Part shown: in pieces, positions 9,139 through 17,780 of the stretch
How positions within the stretch are numbered: position 1 is the first letter of the stretch
How the letters are laid out: each line of letters starts with the position of its first letter
DNA from: Cyclobacteriaceae bacterium
GTDB taxonomy: Bacteria > Bacteroidota > Bacteroidia > Cytophagales > Cyclobacteriaceae
Assembly: GCA_016787755.1 (NCBI GenBank)
Contig: JAEUUA010000018.1
Location: 248,001 to 312,000, forward strand
Direction: 5' to 3'
DNA length: 64,000 nucleotides
Made by a program: the position numbers and the translations under genes
The notes under the pieces: generated by a model
Told to the model about the DNA's origin: nothing
What the model saw: only the letters and a program-made list of their open reading frames with translations
Database searches by the model: none

Positions 9139-11078
9139 GACTTACCTAATTTGGATTGTGTAATTTGTTTGATGTCTTCCTTGATTCGGAAATAATTTTC
9201 CTGAATTTCATAATGACTAATTTTTCTGATGGCAGGAATTGGTTTGTACCCCTCTTCTTCCTTTTTGATCGCATCATGATCATTTAAAATTTCCGCATGA
9301 AATACTTTGAGTTCGATCTTTTGATCGGGGTCATCTGAAACAGTTCCTACAAATTCACCTGAGGAGAGCGAGGCGATCTTCGATGGAGGGATTGCTGAAT
9401 CTAATTGTGTTGAACGACTCACAGAGGTATCGGCCGCATTGATAGAAATGCTTTCCCGCTCCTGAACAATTTTTCCAAATCGTTCTGATAAGAGCTTGGC
9501 CGTTTCCCCCACTACCTGTCCACTAATTACGTTGCCAACAATATTCATGATCACTTCGGCCTGATCGCGTCCATAGTCTTTCTTGAGTTGACTATAATCC
9601 TGAACGGCTAAGGTAGTTGCTACCCTGTTTGCTCTCGCTGTGGCGATCAGGCTGTCAATGCCATTGAAATAGATGGTTGGAAACTCATCGAAGACGAGGC
9701 TGCACTTCTGTTGTTTCTTTTTATTAACCAGCTTGATTACCCTTGAGATGTAAAGGGATAGCACGGCACCATAGATTTGTTGTTTCTGTGGATTGTTACC
9801 CATACACACAATTTTCGGATCATCCGGGTTGTTGATATCGAGGGTAAAATCATTCCCTGATAATACATAATAGAGTTGTGGGGAAGAGAGTCTTGCCATT
9901 CCAATTTTTGCACTTGCGATCTGGCCTTCCAATTGCTCCATGGCATTGTTTCGGAAAGCAGACTCAAACGGGTTTATCAAGACTTCGATCTCTCGTTCGG
10001 TTCTAAGAAGATTAAATAAGTTTGGATAATCCAACTGCATCAATTCGATTACATGAGGCAGGGTACAAAATTTACCGTCCTCATATTTCCGTAGAAACCA
10101 AATGATGGCCGTTACGAAGTTGATGGGTGATTCAACAAAGAAGTCGCCTTGTTTTTTGATCCAGTCACGATTGAGCCCCAGCATAATTGTGCGTGAGGAT
10201 TCTGTGGCATCGGTAATATCCACCATGGTGGTAGGATCCAAGGGATTACAACGGTGTGATCGGGACAGGTCCTCGAAGTTGATTACAAAGAATTTTGGTT
10301 TCGTTTTGTAGTGGTGATAATTTTTTCGGAGTGAGTTATACGTGATCCGGGACAGGTCATCATACTTAAAATCGTAGATGAACATGGTAAAACCTTTTCG
10401 GATGTGTTGTGTGATGATGTGTCGGATTACAAAATAAGATTTACCAGCACCTGGAGTACCGATCACGAGCGAAGAGCGAAACGGGTTTATAATATTAATC
10501 CAGCTTGATCTTCGTTTGCCTTTAATCGTGTAGGCAGCCGGGAGGTTTATGGAGTATTCATTTTCAAGCAATCGTTCTTCTTGCGGAAAAGATTCATTTA
10601 GCTTATTGAAGATATCGTTTCGAAGGGTGAGCTGGAGAAGGCGAGAAATTCGAGTTCCACCCGTTAGAATAAATATATACCCTAGCGAGGTAAGTCCGAT
10701 GTAGCCCGCTATTCGGATTCCTTCTGCTCCCTGAATTTTAAAAAGGAAATGACTTAGTAAAAACAGGGGCAGACCGATGATTATAAAATAAAGTGCACTG
10801 GAAGCATTCGCGTCTGCGTCTTTCTTGCCCTTCACTCCGATCAGGGATGTTAGCAGCAGACCCAGGGAGAAAAGTTTGGAGATATAAATTTCCCTGAATA
10901 AGCCTGTTGCTGAAAGCGAGCGAATGATCTGGTCGGTGACTACTAGTGTATATCCCTCTTCCTGCCAGAAGGAGTAGCCGAAGAAATAAAAGTGAACGAT
11001 CAGGATGGCAATACTGAGCAACCTGATAAAGTCAATGATCTTCTGCAACGCCTGTTCATTTTCTGTGTTTGCTGCCAT
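9135..11078 (-). CDS. mobC: type IV coupling protein, TraG/VirD4 family (MobC)
   Basis: A 647-residue ATPase with four predicted N-terminal membrane helices (about residues 17-36, 68-82, 94-114 and 122-140), Walker A GTPGAGKS at 207-214 and Walker B LVFDEFP at about 462, followed by the typical ATARANRVATTLAVQD stretch. VirD4-type hexamers bring the relaxase-bound strand to the secretion channel. In this phylum the protein is called MobC or TraG and lies after mobA and mobB, as here (12 bp after the relaxase). Its stop overlaps the RteC-like start by four bases. Confidence 0.92.
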   Translation of the reverse strand: MAANTENEQALQKIIDFIRLLSIAILIVHFYFFGYSFWQEEGYTLVVTDQIIRSLSATGLFREIYISKLFSLGLLLTSLIGVKGKKDADANASSALYFIIIGLPLFLLSHFLFKIQGAEGIRIAGYIGLTSLGYIFILTGGTRISRLLQLTLRNDIFNKLNESFPQEERLLENEYSINLPAAYTIKGKRRSSWINIINPFRSSLVIGTPGAGKSYFVIRHIITQHIRKGFTMFIYDFKYDDLSRITYNSLRKNYHHYKTKPKFFVINFEDLSRSHRCNPLDPTTMVDITDATESSRTIMLGLNRDWIKKQGDFFVESPINFVTAIIWFLRKYEDGKFCTLPHVIELMQLDYPNLFNLLRTEREIEVLINPFESAFRNNAMEQLEGQIASAKIGMARLSSPQLYYVLSGNDFTLDINNPDDPKIVCMGNNPQKQQIYGAVLSLYISRVIKLVNKKKQQKCSLVFDEFPTIYFNGIDSLIATARANRVATTLAVQDYSQLKKDYGRDQAEVIMNIVGNVISGQVVGETAKLLSERFGKIVQERESISINAADTSVSRSTQLDSAIPPSKIASLSSGEFVGTVSDDPDQKIELKVFHAEILNDHDAIKKEEEGYKPIPAIRKISHYEIQENYFRIKEDIKQITQSKLGKS

Positions 11079-11090
11079 TGTGTTTTGTAG

Positions 11091-12329
11091 TTAATGTGAA
11101 CGACCTTTCTTTTTCTTTTTCCGTCTTCTCATCGCTGCATCCGGTGAAGAGAAGTCAACTTGTTTTGCAATGATCAAATCATTGATCACTTCGAATGCGC
11201 CAAGATTTAATTCGGTTAATTTTCCCGAAGACTCATTTTCATTGTCTGCTATTGAGCGTGGGTTGTTGGTCGTGGGAGTATCTGAAATTCGATCCAGCAT
11301 TGACTTGGCGCTATAGGCCTTGCCTAGGTCACTTCCATTAAAAACACACTTTGTTTTATTATCCACGAATGTGATTCCGAACACTCTGCCCTCTTTCCCT
11401 TGCCGAATCAGTACATAAATGCCTTCTTGTTGCAGCGCTTGACCAAAGACAGCTTGGGTAATTACACCCTTGCGCGTGAAGCATCTGTCTATGCAACTTT
11501 TCACTCGGGCTTTGTGAGGTTGCCTCAGTGCGTCATTTAGTTTGAATTGTTTTTCCAGGTAAGGGAGTGTGGGTTTGGTATAAATCGAACTTGCTTTGAT
11601 AGGAATACCCACTTTATTTCCGTGCGTGTCAAGCAAACAATACAGCAATCCTTTTTTGAGGTTCATTTGTGAACCTTCACTGCCACGGTCGGCCACGATA
11701 TTGAATTGGCGAAGTGCGGCATTAAATTCAGGGAGCGAAGTGTATTTATAGGATTGTGCGACTAGCCGGACTGCGTTAGAGATGCTTCGTTTGGTTTCTG
11801 ACTTTCCATAGACCGTCCGCTTTACATCAATGGGATTGATCAGTCCGTGTTTTTTTGTTTTGCTTTCAGCTCTTACCAAATTAAAAGTTCCTTCAATTTC
11901 CTTTCTTGCTTTTTCTGATTCGTTTCTTCCGATGTTGTGAATGTCAATCCGTTTGGAATCCTCCTGAATGTTGGTTGTCAAAATATGAATGTGTGGGTGT
12001 GCGGCATCATGATGTTGATAGACCAGGTAGGGTTGATTCCCAAACCCGATTTTGTCCATATAGACGGAAGCAATTTGACATAGTCTCTCTGGGTGAAGGT
12101 TTTCGGTTACATCAAAGTTGAGTGAGATATGAAGCGTATTTGTTTTGGTTTTCTGATTACGGGTGATCAGTTTCTCAAATCGGTTGAGTTTTGCATGGAA
12201 TGCTAACTCATAGGGATCGCAGCCAAATTGGTTGGCCATGATGCAGGTAGCCACGCCTAGCTTCACTTTGTTCTCATTATAGCTGAGCGCACCACGAATC
12301 GTTTTTCCACTAATCACTTTTGCAACCAT
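11091..12329 (-). CDS. mobB: relaxase / mobilization nuclease (MobB)
   Basis: A 412-residue relaxase of the Bacteroides MobB type. The metal-binding histidine cluster HPHIHI is at residues 111-116, preceded by HISLNFD at 67-73. Tyr17 in SYNENKV is a candidate catalytic tyrosine. These enzymes nick one strand at oriT and stay attached to its 5' end. The C-terminal quarter is basic and ends in a lysine/arginine run. The start overlaps the stop of mobA by 16 bases, which indicates translational coupling. The nick site should be upstream of mobA. Confidence 0.92.
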   Translation of the reverse strand: MVAKVISGKTIRGALSYNENKVKLGVATCIMANQFGCDPYELAFHAKLNRFEKLITRNQKTKTNTLHISLNFDVTENLHPERLCQIASVYMDKIGFGNQPYLVYQHHDAAHPHIHILTTNIQEDSKRIDIHNIGRNESEKARKEIEGTFNLVRAESKTKKHGLINPIDVKRTVYGKSETKRSISNAVRLVAQSYKYTSLPEFNAALRQFNIVADRGSEGSQMNLKKGLLYCLLDTHGNKVGIPIKASSIYTKPTLPYLEKQFKLNDALRQPHKARVKSCIDRCFTRKGVITQAVFGQALQQEGIYVLIRQGKEGRVFGITFVDNKTKCVFNGSDLGKAYSAKSMLDRISDTPTTNNPRSIADNENESSGKLTELNLGAFEVINDLIIAKQVDFSSPDAAMRRRKKKKKGRSH

Positions 12330-12721
12330 TTTTTAGCCAATTGAGAAACGATCAACAAGAGTTGATCTACTTTATCACCTACTTGTTTGTATTGTTCTGC
12401 GATCTTCAGTGCATGAATTGTTTTTTGATTGGCCAGATCCGTGATGTGAAAACTGTGGGTGATCTGGTTGATGTTTACACCGATCGCGTGGAGTTCCTTC
12501 CGGATGCGGGTGAGTTCTTCTAAAGGGGCATCCATAGTGGCATCTTTCAGGAAATAGGTAATCCGTTCTTTAGAAAGAATTCTCCTTCCGAGTTCACCCA
12601 TCGACTGGCAGTCTGTTTGTTGTCTGAATTTCTCCAGACGATTATACACGTTGGCAGAGAGTCGGACTCCTACTAACTTGGTCAGTAACTCAGCTTGGTC
12701 GGATGATTTTTTCCTTGCCAT
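12314..12721 (-). CDS. mobA: relaxosome accessory protein (MobA, ribbon-helix-helix)
   Basis: A 135-residue protein starting MARKKSSDQAELLTKLVGVR, with a ribbon-helix-helix motif (VGVRLSANVYNRLEKFRQQ) and a C-terminal helical part ending in a lysine-rich tail. It matches the MobA/MobC-like relaxosome proteins that bind oriT and help the relaxase. I chose the internal ATG at 12721 because the longer frame would need a TTG start and extends into unlikely sequence. The gene is the first of the mob operon. Confidence 0.88.
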   Translation of the reverse strand: MARKKSSDQAELLTKLVGVRLSANVYNRLEKFRQQTDCQSMGELGRRILSKERITYFLKDATMDAPLEELTRIRKELHAIGVNINQITHSFHITDLANQKTIHALKIAEQYKQVGDKVDQLLLIVSQLAKKWLQK

Positions 12722-13031
12722 GTCAATGGGTATTGAAGTGTCCAGGAGAGGCAAGTTCCGCAGCCGAACCGCCTACGCATGACCAGCGGGAATGAGTAGG
12801 CCACCTGCACAGCCGTTTCGGTGGGCAGGCCTGCCTGCGGTACTGCGGCAGGCAGGCAAGATCATTTTTGTTAACAAAAATACATCTTGCTGATGCTGGA
12901 AAGCAGGCATCGAGATGTTGGTTGATAGTCATTAGTCGATAGTAGTTAGTCATTAGTAAAAAGTAGTTAGTCGTTAGTAGAAAGTGAAAAGTGAAAAGTT
13001 GTAGGTCATTGTGAGTTTCGTAGCAACGTGA
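12722..13031. other. mob leader region: hairpin plus degenerate repeats, oriT candidate
   Basis: A 310-bp stretch with no convincing gene between mobA and the excisionase-like gene. It holds a GC-rich hairpin (12829-12857) and a degenerate AGTTAGT/AGTCATT repeat run (12925-12990). In mobilizable elements of this phylum oriT is directly upstream of the mob operon, so the nick site is inferred to lie here; no nic consensus is identified. Confidence 0.5.
12829..12857. repeat. 10-bp-arm GC-rich hairpin upstream of mobA
   Basis: The left arm GCCTGCCTGC (12829-12838) and right arm GCAGGCAGGC (12848-12857) are perfectly complementary around a 9-base loop. The GC content stands out from its A/T-rich surroundings. 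It may be part of oriT, or a mobile REP-like palindrome of the host. Confidence 0.8.
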
Positions 13032-13343
13032 TTAGACTTTGCGCCAGGGATTATTTTTACGACTTGGAAAATCCCGATTGTTTTTGTTCTCTTCAATCAT
13101 CTTTTGGATGTCGTCATACTCATAGAAAATGATTCCTCCAATTTTTGTAAAGGGCAAGGTGCCATTCACCCTGAGCGTTTGTAAGGTACCCGGTGAAACG
13201 CCTAAGAGTTTTCTGATTTCATGCGACTTTAGCCACTTGCGAGTTGGTGTCGTTTGTCGTTGTGTAAGGAGTTTTTGAAATTCAGTTAGAAGTTCCTGTT
13301 TAAAATCTTGCAGGTCTTCGAGTGTGATGATGTTTGCTGCCAT
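13032..13343 (-). CDS. excisionase-like helix-turn-helix protein (HTH_17)
   Basis: A 103-residue protein with a MerR/excisionase-type winged helix at about residues 42-92: KSHEIRKLLGVSPGTLQTLR then PFTKIGGIIFYEYDDI. Such proteins are found next to mob genes or integrases of conjugative elements of this phylum, where they help excision or control mob transcription. It is transcribed in the same direction as mobA from about 310 bp upstream. No integrase is near it within the window, so a regulatory role is as likely as an excision role. Confidence 0.8.
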   Translation of the reverse strand: MAANIITLEDLQDFKQELLTEFQKLLTQRQTTPTRKWLKSHEIRKLLGVSPGTLQTLRVNGTLPFTKIGGIIFYEYDDIQKMIEENKNNRDFPSRKNNPWRKV

Positions 13344-13600
13344 ATCAGAAGTGATTATGACACGAAAGAATTAACGATTCACTTTTAAAAACAGTGACAA
13401 GGGTACCAGTACCCTTGCTAACGTCTTCATTCTCAGGAAGAAAAAATTTTTACTCCCTGGAAGCATGACACTATTAATTAGCATCACACTAATTTTTATT
13501 ACCACCCACGTAGGAAAACTAACTCCCATTCAGAGTATATCAATATAACCCTGTTGATGATGGGCAACGCGATTGGACATTAATGCATCGACTCTATTTT
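13344..13600. other. divergent intergenic region at the right end of the mob block
   Basis: About 260 bp between the excisionase-like gene (minus) and the Crp-like regulator (plus). It contains one perfect inverted repeat at 13398-13417. I see no integrase, tRNA or direct repeat that would mark the end of the conjugative element. Confidence 0.5.
13398..13417. promoter_or_regulatory. inverted repeat CAAGGGTA-N4-TACCCTTG
   Basis: Two perfectly complementary 8-bp arms with a 4-bp spacer, about 55 bp upstream of the excisionase-like start and 183 bp upstream of the Crp-like start. The dyad is the size of an HTH-dimer operator and could serve either divergent gene. Confidence 0.5.
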
Positions 13601-14179
13601 ATGAATACCGAAAATCTGTTTTCCGTTTTGTCTTCCATTCACCCCATCAGTTCTGAATTCAAAAAGGCAGTTGAGCGCACGCTCACTCCACTGTCTCTTC
13701 CCCAGTATCACCTGCTCCTGAAGGCCACTGAGGTGGCCACATGTGCTTACTTCCTTGAAGAAGGATTTGCTATGTCGTATACATTCGTGAAAGGAGAACA
13801 ACAGGTTGATGGATTTTGGAAATCGGGGCAGATCATGGTGTCTGCCAGAAGTTTCTTTGAACAAGTACCTTCCCAAGAGTTTATTCAATTGCGCACTAAC
13901 ACAGAACTATTGTGTATCACACATGACAGCGTTCATACTTTATTTAAAACTTTTCCTGAAGCGCATTTCATTTATCGTGTGATCATGAACCGCTATTATG
14001 AATACAGTCGTGAGCGCACGCGTGAACTTCAACATCTCACTGCTGGTGAGCGATTCGAGAACCTGAAAGAACACTTTCCTACCATAGAACAACACGTAAC
14101 CCAGAAACACATCGCCTCCTATCTGGGCATTGCACCGCAATCATTTAACCGGATAAAAAAGCGAAGAACCAGACGTTAA
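13601..14179 (+). CDS. Crp/Fnr-family transcriptional regulator
   Basis: A 192-residue protein: an N-terminal cyclic-nucleotide-binding-like jelly roll (about residues 1-115, with FLEEGFAMSYTF and GFWKSGQIMV) and a C-terminal helix-turn-helix (VTQKHIASYLGIAPQSFNRIKK). The effector-binding loop of true CRP is not conserved, as in the many short Crp homologues of this phylum, so the ligand is unknown. An upstream in-frame ATG at 13583 exists; MNTENLF at 13601 fits the family start better. The redox genes downstream on the same strand are possible targets. Confidence 0.85.
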   Translation: MNTENLFSVLSSIHPISSEFKKAVERTLTPLSLPQYHLLLKATEVATCAYFLEEGFAMSYTFVKGEQQVDGFWKSGQIMVSARSFFEQVPSQEFIQLRTNTELLCITHDSVHTLFKTFPEAHFIYRVIMNRYYEYSRERTRELQHLTAGERFENLKEHFPTIEQHVTQKHIASYLGIAPQSFNRIKKRRTRR

Positions 14180-14288
14180 CATTTGTTCCGTCAAAAGTGA
14201 ACCTATGTTGCTACACGTATGAACCCTGATCAATGGATTCTTTTTGAAGACTCCCTTACTTTTATTCTATCATTCAGCACACAAAAAG

Positions 14289-14720
14289 ATGCGCACGAAG
14301 TTTATCGATATTACTTTTTTCTTATACATCTTACTATTTGTATATGCTGCGACTACCAAGTTGCTGGACTACCAAAAGTTTGTCATACAACTTGGACAGT
14401 CACCCATACTTACCCAGTATTCAACTTACCTTGCTTGGGGAATACCTTTTCTTGAATTACTCATCGCTTTGTTACTGATCATTCCGTACACACGATTACT
14501 CGCGATGTATGCAGCTTTCAGTTTGATGGTGATGTTCACCACCTACATTATGCTGGCTTCCCGATTTAGTGATTATGTTCCGTGTTCGTGCGGGGGTGTG
14601 CTTGAAGGAATGAGTTGGACTCATCATCTCATCTTCAATGTTGTCTTTGTCCTATTAGGGTGCACGGCCCTTATGGTACATCCACGAATGCCGGTAAAGT
14701 CAAACGCAATTGCCCGATGA
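14289..14720 (+). CDS. MauE/DoxX-like redox-associated membrane protein
   Basis: A 143-residue membrane protein with four predicted helices and the motif PCSCGG between helices 3 and 4, the arrangement of the MauE family. MauE-like proteins are predicted relatives of DsbB/VKOR-type disulfide enzymes. I chose the ATG at 14289 because the family start is a short basic segment (MRTKF) directly before the first helix; the frame is open further upstream. It is followed by a small exported two-cysteine protein and a larger membrane-anchored protein on the same strand, a grouping seen repeatedly in this phylum. Confidence 0.8.
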   Translation: MRTKFIDITFFLYILLFVYAATTKLLDYQKFVIQLGQSPILTQYSTYLAWGIPFLELLIALLLIIPYTRLLAMYAAFSLMVMFTTYIMLASRFSDYVPCSCGGVLEGMSWTHHLIFNVVFVLLGCTALMVHPRMPVKSNAIAR

Positions 14721-14894
14721 TGATGAAACGAATTAATATTCTTCAACAAAAGATGTTGATTAAAAAAATACTGACTGGTACTGCAACTATCAATCAGTTG
14801 AAGTGAATACCCCAGGTTGCAGCGGGGTATGTGTCGTTATGTTAAACCTTAAAGTTTTTCATCAGTTTTTTGATTTATAAAAGCTGATCTAATT

Positions 14895-15152
14895 ATGAAG
14901 AACAAATTGTTGTTACCCTTACTGGCTGTAGTGTTTGCGCTGGCCAGTGCATTTGCTACCAAGCCTGTCTCACAAATGGGCTGGTTCCACGTCTCCTCTA
15001 GTTCTGCTGAGGAAGGAGTCATTGATCAGACAACGAAGAACTGCATCTTAGGTGGTGTTGTTCAGTGCACGATTGCCGGCAAAAATGCTTATGCCAGTGA
15101 AATTGGTGCTAAAAATCAAGACACAGTAGATCTCTTAAAGTACAATCCTTAA
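14895..15152 (+). CDS. DUF6520 small exported two-cysteine protein
   Basis: An 85-residue protein with an N-terminal signal or membrane helix (KLLLPLLAVVFALASAFA), then a polar segment with two cysteines spaced as C50-x7-C58 (NCILGGVVQCTI). The length, N-terminus and cysteine pair match DUF6520, a family of unknown function in Bacteroidota. Its position after a MauE-like gene suggests that the cysteines form a disulfide outside the cytoplasm (inference). A strong hairpin directly follows the stop. Confidence 0.8.
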   Translation: MKNKLLLPLLAVVFALASAFATKPVSQMGWFHVSSSSAEEGVIDQTTKNCILGGVVQCTIAGKNAYASEIGAKNQDTVDLLKYNP

Positions 15153-15157
15153 TCCTA

Positions 15158-15189
15158 AAAATGAGGTGCACAGTAATGCACCTCATTTT
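15158..15189 (+). terminator. 13-bp hairpin, terminator or attenuator
   Basis: A perfect 13-bp stem (AAAATGAGGTGCA, 15158-15170, with its complement at 15177-15189) and a 6-base loop, followed by a pyrimidine-rich CCTTTTA. It starts 5 bp after the DUF6520 stop and ends 6 bp before the next start, so it probably makes the short gene more highly expressed than the one downstream. Confidence 0.7.
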
Positions 15190-15195
15190 CCTTTT

Positions 15196-16242
15196 ATGAT
15201 AAGACGAAACCAAATCATCCTTGTTTTAATCACTGTAAGTTGTTTAGTAGTGATCATTTTATATTGGGTCACGCTTCCCAACCGAAATCTAAAAAATGGT
15301 TTCACCCGAATGATTCATGCTACTGTGCAGCCTGCGCATTCTATTCCATTGGGTCGTGGACTGTATGATTTTGCTGGTGTGATTGGAGAGCGCTGTTATC
15401 TTTATCAGGTTGCTAAACCAGATCGCCTACTTGAAATTTATGATGGCAATCTGACTGATACTCTTTTTATTCACAATCCCTTTGATCAATCCCGTGCAGC
15501 TGAAATAAAAATAGCCTTTCCATTTTTTTATTGGAGTGACCTATCCCGTTACCGGGTTTACACAGGATCCATTACCCACTGGAATCTTACTGAGGAATTT
15601 CCCCATCCCACCTTCTATGCTGAATATTTACCCACCCCGTCAGGTGTTTTATATCGACCGCTCAACCCCGAAAAGGATTTATACCAACTCGCCAAACACA
15701 CACACGCAGACACGATTGAAGGTGTCGGTTTATTAGAAAAGCAACTGGACGGGTTGTTCTGCACTGATGGTATGTTGCGCTTTGATGAAGAAACAGATCA
15801 GGTAGTCTATATTTACTTTTATCGCAACGAATTTATTTGTGCAGGCACCATGCTAACACTCCTCTACCGGGGACATACTATTGACACTACCAGTCGGGCG
15901 CGTATATCAGTAGGGAGTCATGGTGGGTATCACACACTGTCTTCGCCCCCGCATTTAGTTAATCGCCTGGCAACTGCTTATCAGGGCAAGTTGTTCGTCA
16001 ATTCCAATTTGATTGCGGACAACGAACAACCTGCTGATTTTTCACGTGCGGATGTGATTGATGTCTATAATTTGACGTCAGGCGCGTATGGGTTTAGTTT
16101 TTATCTGCCCCGACTTTCTGATGATCGCATCACCCGCTTCACCCTCTTTGAAGACGGTCTCTATGCGCTCTATCCAGATGCCTTAGTTACTTACAAATTC
16201 GATCACTCCATCCAATCGAAGCTTAATTCGATGCGTCTTTGA
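15196..16242 (+). CDS. membrane-anchored hypothetical protein next to MauE/DUF6520
   Basis: A 348-residue protein with one N-terminal membrane helix (about residues 6-27) and a large extracytoplasmic domain rich in beta strands with repeated LY-x-LY patterns, suggesting a propeller-like fold (for example LFEDGLYALYPDALVTYKFD near the end). I do not know a function for the family. The ATG at 15196 is preferred over 15166 because the latter lies inside the terminator-like hairpin. Its 3' end overlaps the converging thioredoxin gene by 20 bases. Confidence 0.75.
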   Translation: MIRRNQIILVLITVSCLVVIILYWVTLPNRNLKNGFTRMIHATVQPAHSIPLGRGLYDFAGVIGERCYLYQVAKPDRLLEIYDGNLTDTLFIHNPFDQSRAAEIKIAFPFFYWSDLSRYRVYTGSITHWNLTEEFPHPTFYAEYLPTPSGVLYRPLNPEKDLYQLAKHTHADTIEGVGLLEKQLDGLFCTDGMLRFDEETDQVVYIYFYRNEFICAGTMLTLLYRGHTIDTTSRARISVGSHGGYHTLSSPPHLVNRLATAYQGKLFVNSNLIADNEQPADFSRADVIDVYNLTSGAYGFSFYLPRLSDDRITRFTLFEDGLYALYPDALVTYKFDHSIQSKLNSMRL

Positions 16243-17671
16243 TCACCACTACGTTCATGTTCCTATATGCTTTCGTAATATTTAATCCGATTGTAAGAAA
16301 GTACTTCTGACATTCTTCAAAGGTCCAATCGCGGTTAAAGTTGAAATCTATTTTCTCTTGAATTCCTGTTTCATCTGTAAATGCTGCTTGTTCCTCCACG
16401 GGCATTTTTCCATAATCAAATGGACCAAAGCCATAGGTGCTTCCCAACCTATTGACCACATCCAACATAATACCATGTTTGAATATCAAGGATGATTCTT
16501 CATTTTCCATAGAAAACGTCATCGATTGATCTAGTGAAATCAATTTTGACCTGACTAGTTTGTCATCGGCCACGGAGATTTTCCAGTAGGGCATTTTTTT
16601 GACCTGCACTTCCGCATCGTATCCAAAGTAGGTGGCCAGATCGCGTTGGAGTGTCTGCTGCAGCAATTCGGCTGATCCCATTCCTTTCGGGACTTTGAGG
16701 CTATAGTTATAGCGGTGTCCTGTGTATTTCCAAGAATATTCAAAAGGCCTGGAATCGCTTACTTCCAGAATAGCGTTATGCCAATACCTGCCATAGGCTC
16801 TGCGGGTATGCGGCATCCGAACGGTATCGGGATATTCACCGTCCCCCATCAAGCGTTCACGAGGTATCAATGCTAAGGTGTCCCCATACGCCATGTAGTA
16901 CATCCTTTCTATTGGAAATCCAATGATTTCCAATTTGTCCCGTCTGTTGGCTGCCAATTCATCCGGTAAGGTCCGATGGCTGGTTATAAATTGAAGGCCG
17001 TTCCCTCTCATGCCACCGTTGTATTTTGTTAAAAGCGAACGGAATAAAAAACTTTCTTGTGCCCCCCCATTGTCATCAATCAATAATAATTTAGAAAGGT
17101 CATGTGGATACTGGGGCTTTTCCGCTGCGATTAATGTCCGTGCCGATTCGCCCTTCACCAACTTTTCGATAATGGCTCTTGCCTTTTCTGGACTTGCTCC
17201 GATCCACACAATTTTACCTTCCCTATCTACGATAAACATACTTGGGATTCCATTTTGGTTAGAAGCCTCCAGCCAGTTTTTTTTGATGCGGCCGTCTGGC
17301 CAATCTGCTACCATCGTGTAATTCACCTGGGCTCCCCTTTTGCTGATGTATCGCTGAACACGGGGAATGTATTCCGGCTTCTTTGCGTCACCTTCCATTA
17401 CGAACACACTTACGATGGTGAGTTGATCCTGAAAATCTTTCTGTAGGGTAATCAATTCCGGAATTGCTGCTGCACATGGTTTGCACCATGTTGCTCCAAA
17501 TTCAATCATGTGAAAAGATGGTGATCCCCAATTCAGAGACTCTTTTCCTCTTAGCCACTTAAAGGGAAGTAGTTCAGGTGCAAGATCACCCTCTTTTAGG
17601 GTTGCTGTTTGTGCGACACTTTGTGCTGCGAAGCACACTATTATTATTGTTGATAAAATTGTTGTTTTCAT
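16223..17671 (-). CDS. exported TlpA/ResA-like thioredoxin with C-terminal extension
   Basis: A 482-residue protein: signal peptide (MKTTILSTIIIVCFAAQSVA), a redoxin domain with active site WCKPC (cysteines 63 and 66 of the chosen start), and a C-terminal region of about 280 residues resembling the DUF3738-type domain often fused to thioredoxins in SusCD loci. It should act in the periplasm on disulfides. It follows the SusD-like gene by about 110 bp on the same strand, the common gene order sigma, FecR, SusC, SusD, thioredoxin. I chose ATG 17671 because the signal peptide starts there. Confidence 0.85.
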   Translation of the reverse strand: MKTTILSTIIIVCFAAQSVAQTATLKEGDLAPELLPFKWLRGKESLNWGSPSFHMIEFGATWCKPCAAAIPELITLQKDFQDQLTIVSVFVMEGDAKKPEYIPRVQRYISKRGAQVNYTMVADWPDGRIKKNWLEASNQNGIPSMFIVDREGKIVWIGASPEKARAIIEKLVKGESARTLIAAEKPQYPHDLSKLLLIDDNGGAQESFLFRSLLTKYNGGMRGNGLQFITSHRTLPDELAANRRDKLEIIGFPIERMYYMAYGDTLALIPRERLMGDGEYPDTVRMPHTRRAYGRYWHNAILEVSDSRPFEYSWKYTGHRYNYSLKVPKGMGSAELLQQTLQRDLATYFGYDAEVQVKKMPYWKISVADDKLVRSKLISLDQSMTFSMENEESSLIFKHGIMLDVVNRLGSTYGFGPFDYGKMPVEEQAAFTDETGIQEKIDFNFNRDWTFEECQKYFLTIGLNITKAYRNMNVVVIKDASN

Positions 17672-17780
17672 TTTAAGGTTGAATAAAGGGTGTAACAACC
17701 CAGCCTGCGTTGTGCATGCGGGTGAGCGATGATCATTTAGTTGAATGATCAACGCTTCCTAGTTGTGCCAGCTTTTAGTT

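Noticed and set aside
12723..12953. 76-codon minus-strand frame overlapping the mob leader
   Set aside because: It reads through the GC hairpin and repeat run, giving a Cys/Pro/Arg-rich translation typical of noncoding DNA; better explained as oriT region.
14807..14830. Hairpin ATACCCC-N10-GGGGTAT before the DUF6520 gene
   Set aside because: Seven-bp stem without a following T-run; too weak to call a terminator.
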